DNA of 16,164 bases from SUG1106 sp964651095 (lineage in GTDB: Bacteria > Bacillota > Clostridia > Peptostreptococcales > Anaerovoracaceae). The stretch lies in NCBI GenBank assembly GCA_964651095.1, contig CAZYWO010000037.1:1-16164 (forward strand), read 5' to 3'. The position numbers and the translations under genes are program-made. The notes beneath the pieces are model-generated. The model made no database searches, was not told where the DNA came from, and worked only from the letters and a program-made list of their open reading frames with translations. This document shows positions 7,163 to 13,777 of the stretch, piece after piece. Position 1 is the first letter of the stretch; every line of letters starts with the position of its first letter.

Positions 7163-8257
7163 TTACACGTTGAAAAGGAAGTTAACCACGTCGCCATCGT
7201 TCATTATATATTCCTTTCCCTCGGAACGGATATAACCCTTTTCCTTTGCTGCCGATAAACTGCCTCCGACTTCCATAAGCTTGTCATAAGCGATGGTTTC
7301 AGCTCTGATAAAGCCTTTTTCAAAGTCCGTATGAATCTTTCCGGCAGCTCCGGGAGCTTTAGTACCGCGTTTGATTGTCCATGCGCGGCATTCGTCTTCA
7401 CCTGCGGTAAGGAAAGAAATTAGGTTAAGCAGGGAGTAAGATGCTTTTATAAGTTTATCCAGACCGGATTCATCGATGCCGAGTTCCTCAAGGAACATTG
7501 CGCGCTCTTCATCGTCAAGTTCAGCGACTTCTGCTTCTATTTCTGCACAGATCACTACGACTTCTGCGTTTTCTTCAGCAGCGATTTTGCGAACTTCCTG
7601 AACATACGGATTACCGTCAGAAGCTGCAACTTCATCGTCGGAAACGTTGGCAACATAAATGATCGGCTTGTATGAGAGCAAGCCTAAGGTTTTTACATAA
7701 GCATCTTCATCTTCATCAAGTTCCATAGCGCGGGCGTTTTTACCTTCTCCAAGCCATGAGTAAACTCTGTTGAGCAGGTCGAGTTCTGCCTGAATCTGTT
7801 TATCCGCTTTTGCCATTTTTGCTGTTTTTTGAATACGACGCTCCATAATCTCCATGTCGGAAAGCAAAAGTTCGGTATTTATTGTTTCTATGTCGGCAGA
7901 GGGATTAATTTTTCCGTCTACATGAACGATATTGTCGTTGGCAAAACAGCGAACCACATGAACTATGGCTTCGACTTCACGTATATGTCCAAGAAACTTG
8001 TTGCCAAGGCCTTCGCCTTTGGAAGCGCCTTTTACCAGACCGGCAATATCGCAGAATTCAATGGTTGCATAGATGGTTTTTCTTGAGTTATATATTTCGT
8101 GGAGTTTAGTGACGCGCTCATCGGGAACTGTTACGACTCCTACATTTGGTTCTATTGTACAAAAAGGGTAGTTTGCCGCTTCTGCGCCGGCTTTAGTAAT
8201 TGCATTGAACAAAGTACTTTTGCCTACGTTTGGCAAACCTACAATACCTAATTTCAT
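7163..8257 (-). CDS. ychF: Ribosome-binding ATPase YchF (Obg-related)
   Basis: This 364-residue P-loop NTPase of the Obg/YchF group binds the ribosome and, in studied bacteria, hydrolyses ATP and modulates stress responses. The Walker A GLPNVGKS is at 7-14, followed by the ANYPFCTIEPN switch region, and DIAGLVKGASKGEGLGNKFL carries Walker B and switch II. A helical coiled-coil insertion lies near 130-200. The C-terminal TGS domain occupies roughly 280-364 and ends in MNDGDVVNFLFNV, as in all YchF proteins. The specificity motif is NVSD where E. coli has NVNE. Like other YchF proteins it lacks the lysine of NKxD and should prefer ATP. GGAGGT sits five bases before the ATG. It follows lgt by 16 bases and is very probably co-transcribed with it. 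Confidence 0.97.
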   Translation of the reverse strand: MKLGIVGLPNVGKSTLFNAITKAGAEAANYPFCTIEPNVGVVTVPDERVTKLHEIYNSRKTIYATIEFCDIAGLVKGASKGEGLGNKFLGHIREVEAIVHVVRCFANDNIVHVDGKINPSADIETINTELLLSDMEIMERRIQKTAKMAKADKQIQAELDLLNRVYSWLGEGKNARAMELDEDEDAYVKTLGLLSYKPIIYVANVSDDEVAASDGNPYVQEVRKIAAEENAEVVVICAEIEAEVAELDDEERAMFLEELGIDESGLDKLIKASYSLLNLISFLTAGEDECRAWTIKRGTKAPGAAGKIHTDFEKGFIRAETIAYDKLMEVGGSLSAAKEKGYIRSEGKEYIMNDGDVVNFLFNV

Positions 8258-8273
8258 AATTTACCTCCAGTGT

Positions 8274-9155
8274 TTATTCGTTCGTATTATCTTTATTTTC
8301 ATCGATTTCACAGATTTCATCGAAATTGTTAGCTTCGCTGATCTCGTTGATTTCCTTGATTTCGCTGAATTCGCTGATTTTAGGGTTTTCGTCTTTATAA
8401 TCTTCGGATTTTGTGATTTGGGATCTTTTCCTTAGAAAAATATACAAACCTAATCCGCCGATAAACAACGCCAGACTGATAAGCTGCGCTTGACGAAGGG
8501 GACCAATCATCAAACTGTCTGTACGCAGACTTTCCACAAAAAATCTTTCCAACGAATAGAGCATTGCATACATGCATATAATTTGACCTTTGAATGTCAT
8601 GCGATTGTTGGCAAACCAAAGCAAAAACAGGAACAGCAGCAAGCACCAAATGGATTCATATAGGAAAGTAGGGTGGTAACCTACGCCGTTTATAATTTGA
8701 GCCCACGGCAAATCAGTCGGTCCTCCATGTGCCTCTTCATTAAAAAAGTTGCCCCAGCGACCTATGGCTTGAGCTAATGGAATTACTACTGCTGCCATAT
8801 CTGACGTGCATAGAAAATTTTGTTTATAGTGTTTGCAGACAAAGTATCCGACGATGAAACACAGTATAAATCCTCCATGTATGGCTAAACCGCCGCTGCG
8901 AATATCAAATATCTTTGATAAGTCATCTTTATAGTTGTCCCAGCTAAATATTACATAATATGCCCTTGCACCGACTATTGCCGATGGAATCATCCAGATT
9001 ATCAGATCAAGAACAAATTCGGGATTTATACCGTGTATAGGCGCTCTTTTATAGGAAATTAATGTTGCCAGCAAAAATCCTATACCTATAAGCAGACCGT
9101 ACCACATGACGTCTAATCCAAAAACTGAAAAAGCTATTCGTCCCGGTGATATCAT
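8274..9155 (-). CDS. lgt: Prolipoprotein diacylglyceryl transferase Lgt with repeat-encoded acidic tail
   Basis: Lgt transfers diacylglycerol from phosphatidylglycerol to the lipobox cysteine of prolipoproteins in the membrane. The multi-pass core shows family motifs: VMWYGLLIGIGFLL near the start, GGLAIHGG with the conserved His, the signature GRWGNFFNEEAHGG, PTFLYESIW, and LERFFVESLRTDSL with the conserved Arg/Glu. The last 45 or so residues, after the basic FLRKRSQ, are extra: an acidic tail of tripeptides of the form E-I/F-x, encoded by 9-bp repeats. I place the start at 9155 because AAGGAG (9165-9170) is nine bases upstream; the ATG at 9161 is only three bases from it. Likely clients here are the lipoproteins at 3123 and 11735. 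Confidence 0.95.
   Translation of the reverse strand: MISPGRIAFSVFGLDVMWYGLLIGIGFLLATLISYKRAPIHGINPEFVLDLIIWMIPSAIVGARAYYVIFSWDNYKDDLSKIFDIRSGGLAIHGGFILCFIVGYFVCKHYKQNFLCTSDMAAVVIPLAQAIGRWGNFFNEEAHGGPTDLPWAQIINGVGYHPTFLYESIWCLLLFLFLLWFANNRMTFKGQIICMYAMLYSLERFFVESLRTDSLMIGPLRQAQLISLALFIGGLGLYIFLRKRSQITKSEDYKDENPKISEFSEIKEINEISEANNFDEICEIDENKDNTNE
8283..8381 (-). repeat. Degenerate 9-bp tandem repeat in the 3' end of lgt
   Basis: Read on the minus strand, eleven in-frame 9-mers follow each other. Examples are GAATTCAGC, GAAATCAAG, GAAATCAAC, GAGATCAGC, GAAATCTGT and GAAATCGAT. They encode KIS-EFS-EIK-EIN-EIS-EAN-NFD-EIC-EID-ENK-DNT. Because units are nine bases, gain or loss of copies would change tail length without breaking the frame. 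Confidence 0.8.
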
Positions 9156-9278
9156 TTTCATATTCTCCTTTTGAATAATGTGCAAACAGAGGGAAAAGCA
9201 CGATAAACAGTATAAATCGTGTTAAATTTTGCCGGTTATATAAATTTGCCTGTTTCTCTCCTCTGATTTATGTGTTTG

Positions 9279-9287
9279 TGTTATAAT
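9279..9287 (+). promoter_or_regulatory. Upstream extended -10 promoter in the sfsA leader
   Basis: TG-T-TATAAT (hexamer 9282-9287) followed by AGT. No clear -35 is seen. It would give a leader of about 145 bases to sfsA. Confidence 0.4.
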
Positions 9288-9331
9288 AGTTTCTACGATT
9301 ATAACGGCGTTGCCGCAAGGGTGAAACTATT
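9285..9331 (+). repeat. 9-bp inverted repeat with nested GC hairpin upstream of sfsA
   Basis: AATAGTTTC (9285-9293) and GAAACTATT (9323-9331) are perfect arms. Between them CGGC-GTT-GCCG (9305-9315) forms a small hairpin. The left arm overlaps the -10 box at 9282-9287, so the dyad would act on DNA, or on RNA started further upstream. Confidence 0.5.
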
Positions 9332-9365
9332 GAATCATGATGGACCATTGTAATTTTAAACGGGA

Positions 9366-9380
9366 GAATCATGATATAAT
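9366..9380 (+). promoter_or_regulatory. Proximal extended -10 promoter of sfsA with repeated palindromic box
   Basis: TG-A-TATAAT (9372-9380) is a consensus extended -10. The 10-mer GAATCATGAT (9366-9375), containing the palindrome ATCATGAT, overlaps it. An identical copy lies at 9332-9341, 34 bp upstream, so the pair may be an operator. Confidence 0.5.
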
Positions 9381-9437
9381 AGTAATAGTATACAAAAAAA
9401 ACTGTTTATTGTCATCAATCTTTGGTATATTTTTAAT

Positions 9438-10154
9438 ATGAAGTATGAAAAAATTGTAGCAGGAAATTTTATTGAAAGACCTAATCGTTTTGTAGCGATA
9501 GTTGAGGTAAATGGCGAAAAAGTTAAAGTTCACGTAAAAAATACGGGAAGATGCCGGGAACTGTTATTACCGCAGGCAAAAGTATATTTGGAGGATTTTG
9601 CAGGGCGCATGGGCGCCCGTAAGCTGAGGTACTCTATTGTCGGAGTGGAAAAAAATACAAGCAATGGCACAATTCTTGTAAACATGGACTCCAATGCACC
9701 TAATAAAGTAGTTTTCGAGGCTTTAAGCGACGGACTTATTAAACTTGATGGAATGGGTATTTTGAAAACAATTAAAGCAGAAAAAACCTTTGGTAAGTCG
9801 AGGTTCGATTTTTATGTGGAAGATGAAGATAACCGCAAAGCGTACGTTGAGGTAAAGGGAGTTACACTTGAAGAAGGAGGAGTGGCAAGCTTTCCTGATG
9901 CTCCAACAGAAAGAGGCGTTAAGCATATCAATGAGCTTGTAGACGCACGGAAGGCAGGATATAATGCGTATATCATTTTTGTAATTCAAATGTCGGGTAT
10001 GAAGGAATTCAGACCGAACGATAGAACCCATGAGGCTTTTGGCAGCGCGCTTCGAGAGGCAAAGAACAAAGGCGTAAAAGTTCTTGCTTTTGAATGTACT
10101 GTAGGAAAAGATTCTTTATGTATTGAAAAGCCGGTTAGGGTGAACCTTAAGTAA
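9438..10154 (+). CDS. sfsA: SfsA family DNA/RNA nuclease
   Basis: This 238-residue protein matches SfsA over its whole length. The N-terminal OB-like part contains FIERPNRFVAIVEVNG and HVKNTGRCRELLLP. The C-terminal PDDEXK-type nuclease core shows KSRFDFYVED with its acidic residues, YVEVKGVTLEE with the catalytic Glu-Val-Lys, FPDAPTERGVKHINEL, and YIIFVIQM. SfsA was first described as stimulating sugar fermentation in E. coli; the family is now regarded as a nucleic-acid nuclease, and its role in Firmicutes is unclear. There is no recognisable ribosome binding site: the bases before the ATG are almost only A and T. The gene stands alone behind a repeat-rich leader, and no clear terminator separates it from the sigma-factor operon. 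Confidence 0.93.
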   Translation: MKYEKIVAGNFIERPNRFVAIVEVNGEKVKVHVKNTGRCRELLLPQAKVYLEDFAGRMGARKLRYSIVGVEKNTSNGTILVNMDSNAPNKVVFEALSDGLIKLDGMGILKTIKAEKTFGKSRFDFYVEDEDNRKAYVEVKGVTLEEGGVASFPDAPTERGVKHINELVDARKAGYNAYIIFVIQMSGMKEFRPNDRTHEAFGSALREAKNKGVKVLAFECTVGKDSLCIEKPVRVNLK

Positions 10155-10206
10155 AAGGGCGAGAGATTAAAGTTAATTAAAAAAATACTCGAAAAAAGTT
10201 TTTTCA

Positions 10207-10244
10207 TGAAACTATTTGACGCGCGTGAGCATCTAATATATAGT
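10207..10244 (+). promoter_or_regulatory. Sigma-A promoter with overlapping ECF-like -35 for the sigma/anti-sigma operon
   Basis: TTGACG (10216-10221) and TATAGT (10239-10244) are spaced by exactly 17 bp, a good sigma-A promoter. TGAAAC (10207-10212), the -35 of many ECF promoters, lies just upstream. Sixteen bases after it is GCATCT (10229-10234), one change from the usual CGTCT-type -10. Autoregulation by the ECF factor is therefore possible but not shown. Confidence 0.55.
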
Positions 10245-10281
10245 TGTTTTAGTAAACCGCTTTTGAAAGGAGTCATAGCAA

Positions 10282-10785
10282 TTGGCAATGGGTAAAAATG
10301 ATACAAAAGAGAACATCATAGAATCGCTTTTAATTGAAAACTATCAAAAATATTACTATTTGGCATACCGCTATGTTCACAATGAGGCGGATGCTCTGGA
10401 TATAGTCCAGGAGGGCGCGTATAAAGCGATTTTGAAATGCGATACTTTAAACAATCAGGAGTATGCGGCAACATGGATTTATCGCATAATGCTCAACGAA
10501 ATTTTCGGATTTTGCCGCAGCCGGAAGAGGAAATATTCAGAGGAATTTTGCGAAGCAATTTTTGCAGAATCAACTTATGATTATAACGTAAACTGTATCG
10601 AGGAGATGGATTTACGAAACGCTTTAGAAAAGCTTTCCTCAGAGGAAAAAACCATCTTGGAACTCAGATATTTCCGCGGGATGAAGCTTGACGAAGTTTC
10701 AAAAGTTATGAATATTAATTTAAGTACTGCAAAGAGTAAACTGTACAGAACAATTGACAAGTTGAGAATCTCCATGTCGACATAG
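10282..10785 (+). CDS. ECF-type RNA polymerase sigma factor (SigV-like)
   Basis: This 167-residue sigma factor has only regions 2 and 4. Sigma-2 lies at about 20-82, with YYYLAYRYVHNEADALDIVQEG and the WIYRIMLNE helix. Sigma-4 lies at about 112-162, with LSSEEKTILELRYFRGMKLDEV and the recognition helix NLSTAKSKLYRTIDKL. It should direct RNA polymerase to envelope-stress promoters when released from its anti-sigma partner, encoded 34 bases downstream. The start is probably the TTG at 10282, nine bases after AAAGGAG (10266-10272); the in-frame ATG at 10288 is 15 bases away. A weak TTG start would keep sigma levels low. The SigV assignment rests on the RsiV-like neighbour. The stop lies within a 9-bp tandem duplication. 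Confidence 0.88.
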   Translation: MAMGKNDTKENIIESLLIENYQKYYYLAYRYVHNEADALDIVQEGAYKAILKCDTLNNQEYAATWIYRIMLNEIFGFCRSRKRKYSEEFCEAIFAESTYDYNVNCIEEMDLRNALEKLSSEEKTILELRYFRGMKLDEVSKVMNINLSTAKSKLYRTIDKLRISMST

Positions 10786-10793
10786 TCGACATA
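10776..10793 (+). repeat. 9-bp tandem duplication at the sigma-factor stop
   Basis: GTCGACATA occurs twice head to tail. The first copy's end and the second copy's first base make the TAG stop; a second in-frame TAA follows three codons on. The protein end may have been set by the duplication. Confidence 0.6.
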
Positions 10794-10819
10794 ATCGTGC
10801 AATCGAAGGGAGAGGCTTT

Positions 10820-11707
10820 ATGAGAAAAGGTTTTTACATGGAGGATGACAGGGTAAAAAAACGGGAAAAAAGAAACGCCTGTGAAGAAGGGCTGGAACGT
10901 GTTATGTATGCCATTGATAGTGCGAAGAAGGAAAGAGCCAACATGAAGAAAGCGCGCATTGCAGCGGCAGCTAAACTTGCGGCGATAATTTTTTTATGCA
11001 TTATTATAGCGATTCCAAACATGAGCCCTGAAGCGGCGCAGGCGATGAGCGAGATTCCGGTTATCGGGACTTTCTTTAAGGCAATTACATTCAAAGACTA
11101 CTATTATTACAGCGATAGATTCAGAGCAGAGGTTCATGTGCCTGAAATAATTTTAGACGATGAATCTAAAAATTATGATGGAGCCGAATCTATTAATATA
11201 AAAGTTAACGCAATAGCCCAGCGACTTGTAGAAGAATTTGAAAATAGTCTCAAAGATGATGCCGGTTATTCCGAATTATACGTAAACTATGAAGTTGTAT
11301 GTACAACAGACGATTATTTTACGCTGAAACTGATTACCTACCAGGGAGCAGGCAGCGGATATGAAAAAAATTATTATTACACCATCGATTTGAATACAGG
11401 CAAAGAGCTTCGACTTGAGGATATTTTTCCTGAAGGGTCAGACTATATTAACCCGATAAGCGAAAACATCAAGGAACAAATGCGTCAGGGGATGGCAGAA
11501 GATGATGAGGAGATCTATTGGGTAGATTTATCGGAAGACGACCCTGTAAACGTTTGGGAATTCGATAAAATCACTGATGAACAGCAATTTTACATCGATG
11601 GAGATGGAAATTTGGTAATCGCATTTAATGAAGGCGATGTGGCGCCAATGTACATGGGCTGTATAGAATTTACCATACCAAAGGAAATAACAGAAAATAT
11701 AAGATAA
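10820..11707 (+). CDS. RsiV-like membrane anti-sigma factor with DUF3298-type extracellular domain
   Basis: This 295-residue single-pass protein probably holds the upstream sigma factor inactive. A basic cytoplasmic part (1-46) is followed by one membrane helix (about 47-66). Just outside lies EAAQAMS (71-77), whose AQA (73-75) fits a signal-peptidase site. Then comes EIPVIGTFFKAITF, a motif common in this anti-sigma group. The extracellular half has a DUF4163-like part (about 100-190) and a DUF3298-like part (about 195-290) with YYYTIDLNTGKELRLEDIF. In Bacillus subtilis RsiV, lysozyme binding to this domain exposes the protein to signal peptidase, and a second intramembrane cut frees SigV. 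The ATG at 10820 is supported by AAGGGAGAGG (10806-10815). No zinc-finger HxxxCxxC motif is present. Function is inferred from family and position. Confidence 0.82.
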   Translation: MRKGFYMEDDRVKKREKRNACEEGLERVMYAIDSAKKERANMKKARIAAAAKLAAIIFLCIIIAIPNMSPEAAQAMSEIPVIGTFFKAITFKDYYYYSDRFRAEVHVPEIILDDESKNYDGAESINIKVNAIAQRLVEEFENSLKDDAGYSELYVNYEVVCTTDDYFTLKLITYQGAGSGYEKNYYYTIDLNTGKELRLEDIFPEGSDYINPISENIKEQMRQGMAEDDEEIYWVDLSEDDPVNVWEFDKITDEQQFYIDGDGNLVIAFNEGDVAPMYMGCIEFTIPKEITENIR

Positions 11708-11734
11708 AATATAATAGGAGAAAGAACGAGTAAG

Positions 11735-13255
11735 ATGAAAAGGGTAGAAGGGGTATTTAGAATATTTTTATTAATTGTTTTGACCTTAGTTTTAAGCATA
11801 ATAATGTCTGCTTGCGGAAGTACTAAACAGTACTACATAGATGAGGTGAAACTGGTAAACGATATACTGGAAAATGTGCAGTTTGATTGTCAGCTATATC
11901 AGGTAAGCGAGGACAGAATAGGGGATTTTATCAGCGCAGAGGGAATAGAAAAAAAGATAATGTATATGGGCAGCGGCTCGTATGCGGATACTTTTGGCAT
12001 CTTTACGTTTGACAGCGAAGAAAGCGCCAAGGCAGGGCTGGATGCAGTTGAATCATATCTTGCCGATTTAGAAGACTCTTTTAAATACTATATCCCTGAA
12101 GAGGCAGAAAAAATTGCAAACGCCGTGGTTGTACAAAAAGGCAAATACGTGATATTCTGTGTAACCAGCAACAGCGAAAATGCAGCGGCTATTATTGAAG
12201 AAAGCTTCGTGGAAGTTGAAAGCGATGAAAGTTCCAATAAAAATGATTCAAAAGGCGATGAGGATGAAAAACAGGAAGATGCGTCAGATGATGAGGTAAA
12301 GTCTGAAGAAGATACAAATTCTCAGACTAAATATGATGTAATCGATACCACCGCTTCTTTAGAGGATTTCGGAAACGTAGTCCGTATCGGGGATGCTGCC
12401 TATGAGCTTTATTCATACAGCGACAAAGTAGCTGAAAAATACGCATCTTATATAAATGCTGCTTCTGACAAATTGGAAGGAATATCAGATGTTTATGACC
12501 TGATTATACCATTGAGTTCGGGAATAACCCTTCCGGACAAATATTTTAAAGAAATATCTTCGAGCAACCAAAAGAAAGCTGTAGACAATCTGTTAGATAA
12601 GCTGGACAGTAATGTAAAGGGCGTAAATATATATGATAACCTGATGAAACATCGCACAGAGTATATCTACTTCAGAACCGATCACCATTGGACAGCCCTG
12701 GGCGCATATTATGGGTACGAGGTTTTCTGCGATGCAAAGGGTATTATACCGATTTCGTTAGAACGTCATGAATCAATTGAGTTTAACGACTTTCTGGGGT
12801 CTTTTTACGAAAGCACTAATAAAAGTAAGAAACTAAGCAAAAATCCTGACACTATAACGGCATATTACCCTATAAGTACCGATGTATCCCTTGTTTATAC
12901 CACTACAAACGGAAAAAGCAATTCATGGGAAGTAATTTATGACGTGACAAATTATCCGAAATCACTTAAATACAGTACTTTCATTGCAGGGGATAATCCT
13001 TTTACGGTTATTGAGAATGATAACCTTGAAGATGGCTCAAGCTGCGTGGTAGTAAAGGAGTCTTTCGGAAATGCCTTTGTGCCTTTCCTTGTGGATCACT
13101 ACCAAAAAATCTATGTTGTTGATTACAGATATTGGGAGGGCAATATAGTAGATTTGGCGAAGAAAAACGGCGCAGATGACGTTATTTTCCTGAACAATCT
13201 ATCCATGACCAGAAGCGATTATCTGACAGGTAAACTAGCTCAAGCTATTGAATAG
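11735..13255 (+). CDS. Lipoprotein fusing a DUF4358-like domain to a DHHW (AlgJ/AlgX-like) domain
   Basis: This 506-residue exported lipoprotein has a membrane signal and lipobox MSAC with Cys27. Residues about 30-160 look like DUF4358 (YYIDEVKLVNDIL, SGSYADTFGIFTFDS, KGKYVIFCV). Residues 160-205 are a linker very rich in Asp, Glu, Ser and Lys. Residues about 206-506 form a DHHW domain of the SGNH-like AlgJ/AlgX group: the Asp-His-His-Trp motif is at 316-319 and VVKESFGNAF, with Ser443 as a candidate catalytic serine, is at 438-447. DHHW proteins are linked to O-acetylation of cell-surface polymers and often lie near MBOAT acyltransferases, but none is present here. It is the last gene of the sigma/anti-sigma operon, 27 bases after it. 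AGGAG lies 14 bases before the ATG, an unusually long spacing. Confidence 0.82.
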   Translation: MKRVEGVFRIFLLIVLTLVLSIIMSACGSTKQYYIDEVKLVNDILENVQFDCQLYQVSEDRIGDFISAEGIEKKIMYMGSGSYADTFGIFTFDSEESAKAGLDAVESYLADLEDSFKYYIPEEAEKIANAVVVQKGKYVIFCVTSNSENAAAIIEESFVEVESDESSNKNDSKGDEDEKQEDASDDEVKSEEDTNSQTKYDVIDTTASLEDFGNVVRIGDAAYELYSYSDKVAEKYASYINAASDKLEGISDVYDLIIPLSSGITLPDKYFKEISSSNQKKAVDNLLDKLDSNVKGVNIYDNLMKHRTEYIYFRTDHHWTALGAYYGYEVFCDAKGIIPISLERHESIEFNDFLGSFYESTNKSKKLSKNPDTITAYYPISTDVSLVYTTTNGKSNSWEVIYDVTNYPKSLKYSTFIAGDNPFTVIENDNLEDGSSCVVVKESFGNAFVPFLVDHYQKIYVVDYRYWEGNIVDLAKKNGADDVIFLNNLSMTRSDYLTGKLAQAIE

Positions 13256-13312
13256 GTTTTATTGGCAAAAATTAAGCAGATATTTCAATACAATTTTTTG
13301 GCAAAAAATAAT

Positions 13313-13343
13313 CCGATGCCTTAAGATAAGGCATCGGTTTTTT
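13313..13343 (+). terminator. Strong intrinsic terminator of the sigma-factor operon
   Basis: CCGATGCCTTA (13313-13323) and TAAGGCATCGG (13327-13337) form eleven perfect pairs around the three-base loop AGA. Six T follow (13338-13343). Confidence 0.93.
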
Positions 13344-13372
13344 ATGATGTTTTTTTTGATTAAGTATTGTTA

Positions 13373-13570
13373 TTATTTTTCTTTGTAGTATAGTTTGCAG
13401 CTACAATAGCCCTCATAATTTGGGTCTTCAATCTGCATTTTAAATTCCTGACACATACATTTGTTTGCAGGCCATTTATCCGGCTTTGATGGACAAAAAC
13501 CGCCGGTTTCTCTAAGTTTAGACTTAAGCTCGTTTACAACCGCTTCGTCTTCATTAAATCTAAGATTCAT
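13373..13570 (-). CDS. Small ferredoxin-thioredoxin-reductase-like Fe-S protein lacking one redox cysteine
   Basis: The 65-residue product has the cysteine layout of the catalytic chain of ferredoxin:thioredoxin reductase: FCPS (Cys26), KCMC (Cys38, Cys40) and YCSC (Cys56, Cys58). In the classical enzyme the pattern is CPC...CPC...CHC; four cysteines hold a [4Fe-4S] cluster and the last cysteines of the first and third motifs form the redox disulfide. Here all four cluster ligands (26, 38, 40, 56) and the cluster-proximal Cys58 remain, but the thioredoxin-attacking cysteine is Ser28, encoded TCA, and the catalytic His of CHC is Ser57. So it may bind a cluster without normal disulfide reduction. 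AGGGAGG precedes the ATG at a good distance. It is a single gene with a dyad upstream, and its function is unknown. Confidence 0.75.
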   Translation of the reverse strand: MNLRFNEDEAVVNELKSKLRETGGFCPSKPDKWPANKCMCQEFKMQIEDPNYEGYCSCKLYYKEK

Positions 13571-13600
13571 ATTTTTCCTCCCTAAACCCGTAATATGATA

Positions 13601-13631
13601 ATTTAACTGTACTACCGCCCGATAGTTAAAT
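13601..13631. promoter_or_regulatory. Palindromic operator-like site upstream of the FTR-like gene
   Basis: ATTTAACT (13601-13608) and AGTTAAAT (13624-13631) are perfect 8-bp arms separated by 15 bases. The GC-rich centre also holds the smaller dyad ACTA...TAGT. It lies 30-60 bases upstream of the minus-strand start, where its promoter should be. Confidence 0.4.
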
Positions 13632-13732
13632 CAATGCAAAAAAGTGATTGCAGCCATAGATTATTTATATCTAAATAAAATAATCTATAAAAAAACTGTA
13701 TCATGCTTTGAAAACCGGGAGAATTATGCGTT

Positions 13733-13759
13733 AAAAAAAGGGACTATATAAGTCCCTTT
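13733..13759 (-). terminator. Intrinsic terminator of the prophage lysis operon
   Basis: AAAGGGACT (13737-13745) and AGTCCCTTT (13751-13759) form nine perfect pairs with loop ATATA. On the minus strand the A-run 13733-13739 becomes a U-tract just after the stem, 19 bases past the last gene. Confidence 0.85.
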
Positions 13760-13777
13760 GGTGTTTTATATATTCCT

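Noticed and set aside
10176..10206. GAAAAAAGTTTTTTC as a terminator for sfsA
   Set aside because: The arms are almost only A and T, with no GC core and essentially no loop.
13657..13687. AT-rich inverted repeat TAGATTATT/AATAATCTA
   Set aside because: No U-tract on either strand, and pure A/T composition in AT-rich DNA makes it likely by chance.
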